This document shows, piece after piece, positions 51,610 to 59,124 of a stretch of DNA of 64,000 nt. The stretch's first letter is position 1. Each line of letters opens with the position of its first letter. A program made the position numbers and the translations under genes. The notes below the pieces were generated by a model that worked only from the letters and a program-made list of their open reading frames with translations, made no database searches and was not told the DNA's origin. This DNA is from Massilia sp. Root418 (lineage in GTDB: Bacteria; Pseudomonadota; Gammaproteobacteria; Burkholderiales; Burkholderiaceae_D), in NCBI RefSeq assembly GCF_001425265.1, contig NZ_LMEC01000022.1:343966-407965 (forward strand), in the 5' to 3' direction.

Positions 51610-53097
51610 ATGATGGGATCGTGGAAGCGCCAGCTGCACTTGTGGCACCGCTGGCTGGGCATTGTTGTCGGCTTGCTGGTGCTGCTGTGGTTCGGTTCGG
51701 GCATCGTCATGATGTATGTGCCGTATCCGGCGCTGACCGAGCAGGAACGCATGGCGTGGCTGGCGCCGATCGACGCCGCCAGGGTGCGGTTCAGCGCCTG
51801 GGACGCGTGGCGGGCCACGGCGCAGCCGGGCGCGCCGGAAGCCGTGCGGCTGACTACCGTGGCGGGCAGGCCGGCGTATCACTTCGAGACGGGCCAGGGC
51901 CTGCATTCGGTGTGGGCCGACAGCGGCGCGGTGCTGCGCGTGACCGACGACGTGGCCATCGCGGCCGCGCTGTCGGCCACGGTCTCCGCCACCCCGTCCG
52001 CCACTCCGTCCGCTGCGACAACCAGCAAGCCGGCCGTCTCGCAGATCGAGCTTGACCAGTGGACCTTCGGCCGCGTGGCCGCGCATCGCCCGCTGTACCG
52101 GGTGGACGCCGGCGACGCCGCAGGCAGCGTGCTGTACGTCTCCGGCCGCACCGGTGAACTGGTGCGCGACACCACGCGCAGCGAACGCGCCTGGAACTGG
52201 GCTGGCTCGGTGCTGCACTGGATTTATTTCACGCCGCTGCGCACGCACGGCGAGCCGTGGCGGCTGGTGGTCATGTGGACCTCCGCCATCGCGCTGCTGC
52301 TGGCCGTGACCGGCATGGTGCTGGGCATCCAGCGCTTGCGCCTGCGTCCGCGCTACGCCAGCGGGGCACGTTCGCCATACGGGGGCTGGCAAGCCTGGCA
52401 CCACTGGCTTGGCCTCACGCTGGGCACCTTCACGCTCACCTGGCTGTTCAGCGGCTGGCTTTCCGTTACGCCCTTCGGCTGGCTGGCTTCGCCCGGCATC
52501 ACCGCGCAGGACAGGCTGGCCTTCGCCGGCGGTCCGCTGGAGCGCGACGACCTCACCGTGGCGGCGGCCGACGCGGTGCGCGCCTACCCCGGCGTGCTGG
52601 AACTGGAATGGCGGCGTGTGGGCGGCAAACTGTATCTGGCGGCGCTGGAGCGCACCGGCCGCCAGCTGCTGGATGGCCACTGCCTGGAAGCCGTCGGCGC
52701 GCTCCCGGCGGACGCACTGCTGCGCGCAGTGCAGGCCGTGCGGCCCGACGCACCGGTGGCCGATGCCGCCATGCTCACCAGCGGCGACCACTACTACTAC
52801 AGCCACCACAACCAGGCCGCCTTCCCCGTGCTGCGCGTGCAATTCCAGCTGCCCGGCGACGTCACCTTCTACGCCGATCCGATGCAGGGCCAGCTTGCAG
52901 GCTACGCCGACAGCAAGAGCAAGTGGAACCGCTGGCTGTTCAATGGCCTGCACCAACTGGACTTTGCCGCGGCGGTCCGCGCACGCCCCGCCTGGGACGT
53001 GCTGGTGGCCTCGCTGTGCGTGCTTGGCGCGATGCTGAGCGCAACCGGCGTGGTGCTGGGCTGGCGCCGCCTGCGCAGGCGCAAGCGCACCGCCTGA
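51610..53097 (+). CDS. PepSY-associated membrane protein (putative periplasmic metal-complex reductase)
   Basis: A 495-residue PepSY-TM protein with four membrane helices: LWHRWLGIVVGLLVLLWFGS, WTSAIALLLAVTGMVLGIQR, WHHWLGLTLGTFTLTWLFSG and LVASLCVLGAMLSATGVVLG, and two periplasmic PepSY-like regions. Histidines in HLWHRW, VLHWIYF, WHHW and GLHQLDF are placed for haem or metal binding, as in PiuB/FoxB-type reductases that reduce ferric-siderophores. In this operon it could reduce the metal in an imported complex before release or exchange. It starts 16 bases after the receptor stop and is the operon's last gene. Confidence 0.85.
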   Translation: MMGSWKRQLHLWHRWLGIVVGLLVLLWFGSGIVMMYVPYPALTEQERMAWLAPIDAARVRFSAWDAWRATAQPGAPEAVRLTTVAGRPAYHFETGQGLHSVWADSGAVLRVTDDVAIAAALSATVSATPSATPSAATTSKPAVSQIELDQWTFGRVAAHRPLYRVDAGDAAGSVLYVSGRTGELVRDTTRSERAWNWAGSVLHWIYFTPLRTHGEPWRLVVMWTSAIALLLAVTGMVLGIQRLRLRPRYASGARSPYGGWQAWHHWLGLTLGTFTLTWLFSGWLSVTPFGWLASPGITAQDRLAFAGGPLERDDLTVAAADAVRAYPGVLELEWRRVGGKLYLAALERTGRQLLDGHCLEAVGALPADALLRAVQAVRPDAPVADAAMLTSGDHYYYSHHNQAAFPVLRVQFQLPGDVTFYADPMQGQLAGYADSKSKWNRWLFNGLHQLDFAAAVRARPAWDVLVASLCVLGAMLSATGVVLGWRRLRRRKRTA

Positions 53098-53120
53098 CGG
53101 GGGCGCTCCCTGGCCGCGAG

Positions 53121-53164
53121 GTGGCTACTACGTGGCTGCTACGTGGCTGCTAGGTGGCTGCTAT
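53121..53164. repeat. 11-bp tandem repeat, four units
   Basis: GTGGCTACTAC, GTGGCTGCTAC, GTGGCTGCTAG and GTGGCTGCTAT lie head to tail, differing at position 7 or 11 only. They fill the space between the convergent stops of the PepSY and YceI genes. Likely a small variable-number repeat. Confidence 0.85.
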
Positions 53165-53170
53165 GTGGGC

Positions 53171-53743
53171 CTACTTGGCCGCCACCGCCTCCACCTGGAT
53201 GCGCAGTCCCACGTCCATCGAGAAGCCGTAGTCCTTGCCTGCCGCCAGACCGAAGTCCTCGCGGTTGAAGGTGGCTGCCGCGTCGGCGCCGCACAGCTCG
53301 CGCTTCAGCATGGGATGCGGGATGCATTTGAAGCGGTTCAGCTTGAGCGTGAGCGGCTTAGTCACGCCCATCATGGTCAGCTGGCCCTGGACTTCGGTGG
53401 GCTCGCCGTTGGCGAAATTGAGCTTGCCGGTGTAGTGCGCGGTCTTGCCGCGCTTTTTCACGTCGAAGAAGTCTTTGCCCTGGGCCCATTTGTTGAGCAG
53501 GTCTTCGCCGAAGTCGATGCTGGACAGGTCCATGGTGATATCCACCGTGCCTTGCCCTGCTTCGCGGTCCAGCACAACCTTGCCGCTGTTCTTGTTGATC
53601 TTCCCGCGCCAGAACGAAACCCCCATGTGGTCCGCTTCGAAGCTGGGGAAGGTGTGGTGCGGGTCGATGTCGTAGGTCACCGGGGCGGCGCTGGCCAGGC
53701 CGCTGGCGAAGAGGGTGGCAAACAGCATGCTGCGGAACTTCAT
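53171..53743 (-). CDS. YceI family periplasmic protein
   Basis: A 190-residue exported lipocalin-like protein. MKFRSMLFATLFASGLASAA is the signal peptide; the YceI fold follows: VTYDIDPHHTFPSFEADHMG, FWRGKINKNSGKVVLDREAG, ITMDLSSIDFGEDLLNKWAQ, DFFDVKKRGKTAHYTGKLNF and FGLAAGKDYGFSMDVGLRIQ. Members bind isoprenoid quinones or similar amphiphiles; function here unknown. The ATG at 53743 has a GGAGACGCC-type site upstream. It converges on the B12 operon and is co-directional with the deacetylase gene. Confidence 0.92.
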   Translation of the reverse strand: MKFRSMLFATLFASGLASAAPVTYDIDPHHTFPSFEADHMGVSFWRGKINKNSGKVVLDREAGQGTVDITMDLSSIDFGEDLLNKWAQGKDFFDVKKRGKTAHYTGKLNFANGEPTEVQGQLTMMGVTKPLTLKLNRFKCIPHPMLKRELCGADAAATFNREDFGLAAGKDYGFSMDVGLRIQVEAVAAK

Positions 53744-53774
53744 GGGCGTCTCCTGTTGTGGGGGGGGCTCCAGT

Positions 53775-54818
53775 CTACAACGCGGTCTCGTAGCCTTCCA
53801 GCACATTCACCACGTTCACGCCCAGTTCCTTCACTGCGTAGCCGCCTTCGAACACGAAGGCGGTGGGCAGGCCGAGCCAGGCCAGGCGCTCGCCGATGCG
53901 CAGGTAGTCCGCGCTTTGCAGCGCGAAGTGCGACAGCGGATCGCCGGCGAAGGTGTCCACGCCCAGCGACACCACCAGCGCATCCGGCGCGTACATCTGC
54001 AGGCGCAGGCAGGCCGTCTCCAGCGCGGCGAACCAGGCCTGCGTGCTGCTGCCGTGCGCCAGCGGCAGGTTCACGTTGAAGCCCAGGCCCGCGCCGGCGC
54101 CGGTTTCGTCGGCGTGGCCGAGGTAGAACGGATACTCCTGGCGCGGGTCGGCATGGATGGAGACGAACAGCACGTCGTTGCGGTCGTAGAAGATGCTCTG
54201 CGTGCCGTTGCCGTGGTGGTAGTCGATGTCGAGGATGGCGACCTTGCGCGCGCCGTCGTCCAGCAGGTGCTGGGCCGCCAGCGCGGCGTTGTTCAGGAAG
54301 CAGTAGCCGCCGAAGAAGTCCGCCCCGGCGTGGTGGCCGGGAGGACGCGTCAGCGCGAAGGTGCTGCGCTCGCCCAGGCGCAGCGCGTGCGCCGCGTTCA
54401 CCGCGCAGTCGGCGCCGGTCTTGGCGGCGGTCCAGGTGCCGGCTGTGATGGGCGTGCCGCTGTCCATCGAATACAGGCCGAGTTTTGCGCAGAAGTTGTC
54501 CGGCTCGATGTCCGAGCGCAGCGAGCGCACCGGCCACACGGCGGGGAAGGCGTCCTTGCCGGCGTTGGCCGGGTCCAGCGCCAGCCATTCGTTCCAGGCG
54601 CCGCGCAGGAAGTGCAGGTAGCGCGGCGTGTGCACGCGCTCCAGCGTCATCAGCGGCACGCCGTGCGGGGTGACGATCTTGCCCAGGCCGCGCCGGCCCA
54701 GTTCGGCCAGCACGGAACCGGCCCGCTCCGGTTTCTCGAAGCAGGGCACCATTTCGCCCCGGAAGATCTCGAAGCGCCCGTGGTGCTGGCCGTGCTGCTC
54801 GTTGTAGAAGGTCAGCAC
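53775..54818 (-). CDS. Acetylpolyamine amidohydrolase (class II histone deacetylase-like)
   Basis: A 347-residue zinc amidohydrolase. It matches acetylpolyamine amidohydrolase along its length: ELxGGExVPxFExPxR-like EIFRGEMVPCFEKPERA, FALTRPPGHHAGADFFGGYC with the catalytic HH pair, ILDIDYHHGNGTQSIFYDRN carrying Asp and His zinc ligands, and VSLGVDTFAGDPLSHF with the third ligand. It would deacetylate acetylated polyamines (or related amides) in the cytosol. It starts 15 bases after the gshA stop, so these two may be co-transcribed. Confidence 0.9.
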   Translation of the reverse strand: MLTFYNEQHGQHHGRFEIFRGEMVPCFEKPERAGSVLAELGRRGLGKIVTPHGVPLMTLERVHTPRYLHFLRGAWNEWLALDPANAGKDAFPAVWPVRSLRSDIEPDNFCAKLGLYSMDSGTPITAGTWTAAKTGADCAVNAAHALRLGERSTFALTRPPGHHAGADFFGGYCFLNNAALAAQHLLDDGARKVAILDIDYHHGNGTQSIFYDRNDVLFVSIHADPRQEYPFYLGHADETGAGAGLGFNVNLPLAHGSSTQAWFAALETACLRLQMYAPDALVVSLGVDTFAGDPLSHFALQSADYLRIGERLAWLGLPTAFVFEGGYAVKELGVNVVNVLEGYETAL

Positions 54819-54833
54819 GGTGCTAGCCTGCGC

Positions 54834-56426
54834 CTAAGCGACGTTCTTGCACAGATTGCTGTTGCGGTAGGCCGCCACGAAGTCGTCGAAGCTGCCGGTG
54901 TTGGCCGCTTCCATGTCGGCCTGTTCGGCCAGCGAGGACGCCGCCAGCGCTTCGAAGTAGGCCGCTTCTTCGGCGCTTGGCGGATGGCTGCGGAAGTAGG
55001 CGGCGTGGCGCTCGCTCTGGGCCAGGCCGAAGGTGCTGAAGGAGCCGCCGTTGGCGCGCAGTTCGCGCAGCACATGGGCGGACGGCGTGCGGTCCGGGTC
55101 GTCCAGCTTGGCCGCCTGCACTGCCATCGAGTCGGCATGCGCGCTGTCGCCGCGCTGGCGGTCCAGCAGCTCCGCCACCGGTCGGATGCGCTCCAGCAGT
55201 TCGCGGCCCCAGGCCGCCAGCTCCACTTCGGCGCCGTTCTTCTGCAAGGTCAGGCCCGGACGGCGGCCCTCCTTCACGGTGCGCGCGAAGTTTTCAGTGT
55301 AGATGCGGCCTTGTTCCTCCGAGATCGCCGGGCTTTCCTCCAGCGCGCAGAACAGCAGGAAGGCGTCCAGGAAGCGGCCCGTTTCCAGGCTGATGCCGAC
55401 CGGCTCGAACGGGTCCACATCCATGCAACGCACTTCGATGTACTGCACGCCGCGCGAGCACAGCGCCTGGATTGGCCGCTCGCCGCTGCGGATCACGCGC
55501 TTGGGCCGTATGGTCGAGTAGTACTCGTTCTCGATCTGGATCACATTGGTGGACAGCTGCACCCATTCGCCGTCCTTCTTGGTGCCGATTTCGGCGTAGG
55601 GTGCGTAGGGCTGGTTCACCGCCTTGGTCAGGGTGGCCACATAGCTGTCCAGGCAGTTCTCGTGCGGGCTCAGGCCGGACTGGGCGTCGTTCTGGTAGCC
55701 CAGGTCGCTCATGCGCAGGCTGGTGGCGTAGGGCAGGTAAAGCGTGTCGTCCGACAGGTGCTCCAGCTTGTGCGGACGGCCGCGCAGGAAGCTGGACGAC
55801 AGTGCCGGCGAGGCGCCGAACAGATACATCAGCAGCCAGCTGTAGCGGCGGAAATTGCGGATGGTGGCGAAGTAGCTTTCCGACTGGTAAGCCTTGGCCG
55901 ACAGCTTGCGCTCCGACGGTTCGCTTTCGTCCAGCAGGCGCCACAGCTGTTCGTCCAGCGAGTAGTTGTAATGGATGCCCGCAATGCACTGCATGGCCTT
56001 GCCGTAGCGCAGCGCCAGGCCGCGCCGGTACACATGCTTGAGCATGCCCATATTGGACTTGCCGTACCAGGCGATCTCGATGTCTTCCTCGGCCGGCAGC
56101 TGGCAGGGCATGGACTGGCTCCACAGCATTTCGTCGCCCAGCTTGGTGTAGCTGAAGCGGTGGATGGCGTCCAGCTTGTCCAGCGTGATGGCGATGTCGT
56201 GCTCGGCCGGCGTGATGAACTCCAGCAGGGTTTCCGCGTAGTCGGTGGTGATCTCGGGGTGGGTGAGCGCCGAGCCCAGCGCTACCGGGTGCGGGGTGCG
56301 CGCCAGGTGGCCGGCAGGGTCCACGCGCAGGGTTTCCCGTTCAATGCCGCGCAAGCCGCCGCCCAGCACTGCGCGGTGCTTCTCATCGGCCAGAACGGCC
56401 AGGCGGCGCGTCAATAAGTTGGACAA
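54834..56426 (-). CDS. gshA: Glutamate-cysteine ligase
   Basis: A 530-residue enzyme of the gammaproteobacterial (E. coli GshA) type that joins glutamate and cysteine, the first step of glutathione synthesis. Key segments are RGIERETLRVDPAGHLA, HPEITTDYAETLLEFITPAE, GIHYNYSLDEQLWRLL and SRGVQYIEVRCMDVDPFEPVG. The start is TTG 56426, supported by AAGGAAG seven bases upstream; there is no ATG nearby in frame, so slow initiation may limit expression. Length agrees with the family (518 in E. coli). Confidence 0.93.
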   Translation of the reverse strand: MSNLLTRRLAVLADEKHRAVLGGGLRGIERETLRVDPAGHLARTPHPVALGSALTHPEITTDYAETLLEFITPAEHDIAITLDKLDAIHRFSYTKLGDEMLWSQSMPCQLPAEEDIEIAWYGKSNMGMLKHVYRRGLALRYGKAMQCIAGIHYNYSLDEQLWRLLDESEPSERKLSAKAYQSESYFATIRNFRRYSWLLMYLFGASPALSSSFLRGRPHKLEHLSDDTLYLPYATSLRMSDLGYQNDAQSGLSPHENCLDSYVATLTKAVNQPYAPYAEIGTKKDGEWVQLSTNVIQIENEYYSTIRPKRVIRSGERPIQALCSRGVQYIEVRCMDVDPFEPVGISLETGRFLDAFLLFCALEESPAISEEQGRIYTENFARTVKEGRRPGLTLQKNGAEVELAAWGRELLERIRPVAELLDRQRGDSAHADSMAVQAAKLDDPDRTPSAHVLRELRANGGSFSTFGLAQSERHAAYFRSHPPSAEEAAYFEALAASSLAEQADMEAANTGSFDDFVAAYRNSNLCKNVA

Positions 56427-56573
56427 TTTGAGCTTCCTTTCTGGTGCAGCAATATAAGATTGGTGCGAGATTAACCGAAAACGGACAAGCGCGTCGGGAA
56501 CGGCCCAAAAAGCTCGGATTGCTATTTTAACAAAGTGCGCGCAGCCCGCGCGGAACCGCGCGGCGGGCGGCTT

Positions 56574-57404
56574 TCAGGGGCGGCGGCCGCCGGTCACCCG
56601 CTCGATGCCCGCCAGGTCGCGCCAGCTTTGCACCTCAGTGTACCCCTGCGCAGCCAGCAGGGCGCGCACGGACCCGGCCTGGTCATAGCCGTGTTCCATC
56701 AGCAGCCAGCAGCCCGCTTCCAGGTGCTGCGGCGCCCCCGCGGCGATGGTGCGCAGGGCGCTCAGGCCGTCCGCGAAATCGGTCAGCGCGCCGCTCGGTT
56801 CGAAGCGCAGGTCGCCTTCGGACAGGTGGCGGTCGCCGCTGGCAATGTAGGGGGGATTGGAGACGATCAGGTCGAAGCGCTCGCCGGCGGCGGCGCTGTA
56901 CCAGTCGCTTTCCAGAAAACGCACCCTGGCCTGGTTCAGGGCGGCATTGCCGCGCGCCACTTCCAGCGCGGCCGGGCTCACGTCCAGCGCGGTCACGGCG
57001 GCGTCGGGCCGGCTGTGGGCCAGCGCCACCGCGATGGCGCCGCTGCCGGTGCCCATGTCCAGCACGCGGCCGGACGGCGGCAGGCGCTCCATGGCCAGCT
57101 CCACCAGCAGCTCGGTGTCCGGGCGCGGTATCAGCACGGCCGGGCCGACGTTGAACGGCAGCCCGAAGAACTCGCGCTGGCCGACGATGTAAGCGATGGG
57201 TTCGCCGTCCAGGCGGCGCTGCAGCAGCGCGCCCAGGCGGGCCGCCTCGTCGGCCGTGAGCATGCGTTCCGATTGCGTGATCAGGCCCACGCGCGTCAGG
57301 CCCAGCGCGTGGCAGATCAGGATGCGGTTATCCAGTGGGTCCAGGCGCTGCGGGTAGCCGGTCTGCGCCTGCAATGCGGCGACAGTGGCGCCGGCTGCGA
57401 TCAT
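56574..57404 (-). CDS. prmC: Peptide chain release factor N5-glutamine methyltransferase
   Basis: A 276-residue SAM-dependent methyltransferase. RVLDMGTGSGAIAVALAHSR is the SAM motif I, FDLIVSNPPYIASGDRHLSEGDLRFEP contains the NPPY active site (split here over two blocks in the family), and QREFFGLPFNVGPAVLIPRPDTELLVE is the substrate-side motif. It methylates the GGQ glutamine of RF1 and RF2. The start at 57404 overlaps the dsbB stop (ATGA). It belongs to the hemA-prfA-prmC block. Confidence 0.95.
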   Translation of the reverse strand: MIAAGATVAALQAQTGYPQRLDPLDNRILICHALGLTRVGLITQSERMLTADEAARLGALLQRRLDGEPIAYIVGQREFFGLPFNVGPAVLIPRPDTELLVELAMERLPPSGRVLDMGTGSGAIAVALAHSRPDAAVTALDVSPAALEVARGNAALNQARVRFLESDWYSAAAGERFDLIVSNPPYIASGDRHLSEGDLRFEPSGALTDFADGLSALRTIAAGAPQHLEAGCWLLMEHGYDQAGSVRALLAAQGYTEVQSWRDLAGIERVTGGRRP

Positions 57405-57874
57405 TGCGCCCGGCGGCGCAGCAGGGACCAGCCCAGCGCCACGGCAAACAGGCCGAACCACACGAAGGCCCACTGCGGAATCGACATGCCCAGGATGCCC
57501 TCGGTGGCGTTCTCGCACAGGCCGTCCGCCTCGAACAGGAAGGGCAGGTAGGTGGCGGTGGGGATCTTGTTCAGCATGGTTTCCATCGGGTCGATACCGC
57601 AAGACAAGCCGGGGTGCGCCAGTACGTACAGGTGCTTGCCGGCCACGCCCAGGCCGCCGAGCGCACCCAGCAGGCCGACGCCGGTGCCGATGGCGGTGTT
57701 TTTCATGAAGTAGCCGGCCAGGCAGGCGAAGCCGATCAACAGGAACAGGTAGCGCTGGATCACGCACAGCGGGCAGGGCAGCAGATCCACCACGTGCTGC
57801 AGATACAGGGCGACGCCGATCAGGCCGAAACAGGCGAGGGCGATGGACAGGAGCAGGGAACGTGGATTCATCAT
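57401..57874 (-). CDS. dsbB: Disulfide bond formation protein B
   Basis: A 157-residue four-helix inner-membrane quinone reductase that reoxidises DsbA. The first redox pair is in LLPCPLCVIQRYLFLL (Cys34, Cys37) and the second is formed by HPGLSCGIDP and EADGLCENA in the periplasmic loop. Adjacent ATGs at 57874 and 57871 are both possible. The gene lies between prfA and prmC, an unusual place, and overlaps prmC by four bases. A TATAAT lies about 13 bases before the ATG, which would give a very short or leaderless mRNA in addition to any operon transcript. Confidence 0.93.
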   Translation of the reverse strand: MMNPRSLLLSIALACFGLIGVALYLQHVVDLLPCPLCVIQRYLFLLIGFACLAGYFMKNTAIGTGVGLLGALGGLGVAGKHLYVLAHPGLSCGIDPMETMLNKIPTATYLPFLFEADGLCENATEGILGMSIPQWAFVWFGLFAVALGWSLLRRRAQ

Positions 57875-57886
57875 GGAAATGGAAAG

Positions 57887-57892
57887 ATTATA
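57887..57892 (-). promoter_or_regulatory. Consensus -10 box before dsbB
   Basis: The minus strand reads TATAAT, with a predicted start about seven bases before the dsbB ATG. No good -35 is visible at 16-18 bases. If used, the transcript would be nearly leaderless and dsbB-prmC could be expressed apart from hemA-prfA. Confidence 0.35.
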
Positions 57893-57967
57893 GGCGGGCC
57901 AATTCTCGCACAAAGCGGCCTGGCCGCGCCTTAAGCCGGGATTAATCGCCGGGATTGGTCGCCGGGA

Positions 57968-59044
57968 TTAATCCCCCAGCGCCGCCAGCAGCTCGGCCTG
58001 GTGCTCGGCGGCCAGCGCATTGGTCAGCTCGGTCAAGTCGCCGTCCATGATGAAGTCCAGCTTGTAGAGGGTGAGGTTGATGCGGTGGTCCGTCATGCGG
58101 CCCTGCGGGTAGTTGTAGGTGCGGATGCGCTCGCTGCGGTCGCCCGAGCCGATCAGGCTCTTGCGGGTGGCCGCTTCCTTCGACTGCTGCTCGCGCAGCT
58201 GCACGTCCTTGATGCGCGCCGCCAGCACCTTCATGGCCTGCGCCTTGTTCTTGTGCTGCGAGCGGTCATCCTGGCATTCCACCACGATGCCGGTCGGCAA
58301 GTGGGTCAGGCGCACGGCCGAGTCGGTTTTGTTGATGTGCTGGCCGCCGGCGCCGGAAGCGCGGAAGGTGTCGATGCGCAGGTCGGCCGGGTTGATGTGC
58401 ACGTCCTCCACCTCGTCCGCTTCCGGCATCACCGCCACGGTGCAGGCCGAGGTGTGGATGCGGCCCTGGGTTTCGGTGGCCGGCACGCGCTGCACGCGGT
58501 GGCCGCCGGATTCGAATTTCAGCTTGGAATACACGCCGTTGCCCACCAGGCGCACGATCACCTCGCGGTAGCCGCCCAGGTCGGACGGCGACTCGGACAC
58601 CATCTCCACCTGCCAGCGGTTGCGCTCGGCGAAGCGGGTGTACATGCGCAGCAGGTCGCCCGCGAACAGGGCCGACTCGTCGCCGCCGGTGCCGGCGCGG
58701 ATTTCCAGGAAGATGTTGCGCTCGTCGTTGGCGTCCTTGGGCAACAGCATTTTCTGCAGCTCCAGCTCCAGCCCGGCGAGGCGCTGCTTGCCTGCTTCGA
58801 TCTCTTCCTGCGCGAATTCCTTCATTTCCGGATCGGCCAGCATGGCTTGCGCCTCGGCGATATCGCCCAGCGCGCCCTGGTAATCCTTGTACAGCGCCAC
58901 CAGCGGGCCGAGTTCGGCGTGCTCGCGCGTCATTTTGCGGTAGCTGTCCATATTGGAGGTGGCGCCTTCGGACATCAGCAGTTCGTCCAGTTCGGCGAGT
59001 CGGTTTGCCAATTGGTCCAGCTTGGCCAGCATCGATGGTTTCAT
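57968..59044 (-). CDS. prfA: Peptide chain release factor 1
   Basis: A 358-residue class I release factor reading UAA and UAG. The peptidyl-tRNA hydrolysis motif GGQ is in FRASGAGGQHINKTDSAVRL, and RVPATETQGRIHTSACTVAV includes the PAT anticodon-like motif specific to RF1. The N-terminal helical domain and length match E. coli RF1 (360). It lies 80 bases after hemA, as in most proteobacteria, and its GGQ would be methylated by the PrmC encoded downstream. Confidence 0.97.
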   Translation of the reverse strand: MKPSMLAKLDQLANRLAELDELLMSEGATSNMDSYRKMTREHAELGPLVALYKDYQGALGDIAEAQAMLADPEMKEFAQEEIEAGKQRLAGLELELQKMLLPKDANDERNIFLEIRAGTGGDESALFAGDLLRMYTRFAERNRWQVEMVSESPSDLGGYREVIVRLVGNGVYSKLKFESGGHRVQRVPATETQGRIHTSACTVAVMPEADEVEDVHINPADLRIDTFRASGAGGQHINKTDSAVRLTHLPTGIVVECQDDRSQHKNKAQAMKVLAARIKDVQLREQQSKEAATRKSLIGSGDRSERIRTYNYPQGRMTDHRINLTLYKLDFIMDGDLTELTNALAAEHQAELLAALGD

Positions 59045-59124
59045 GGGTGCTCTTGAGTACGTGTAAGGGAGTGGCGCAGGGCGCCGGATAAACGGAAGGT
59101 GGCGCGGACGCCGGGCGGGCAGCG

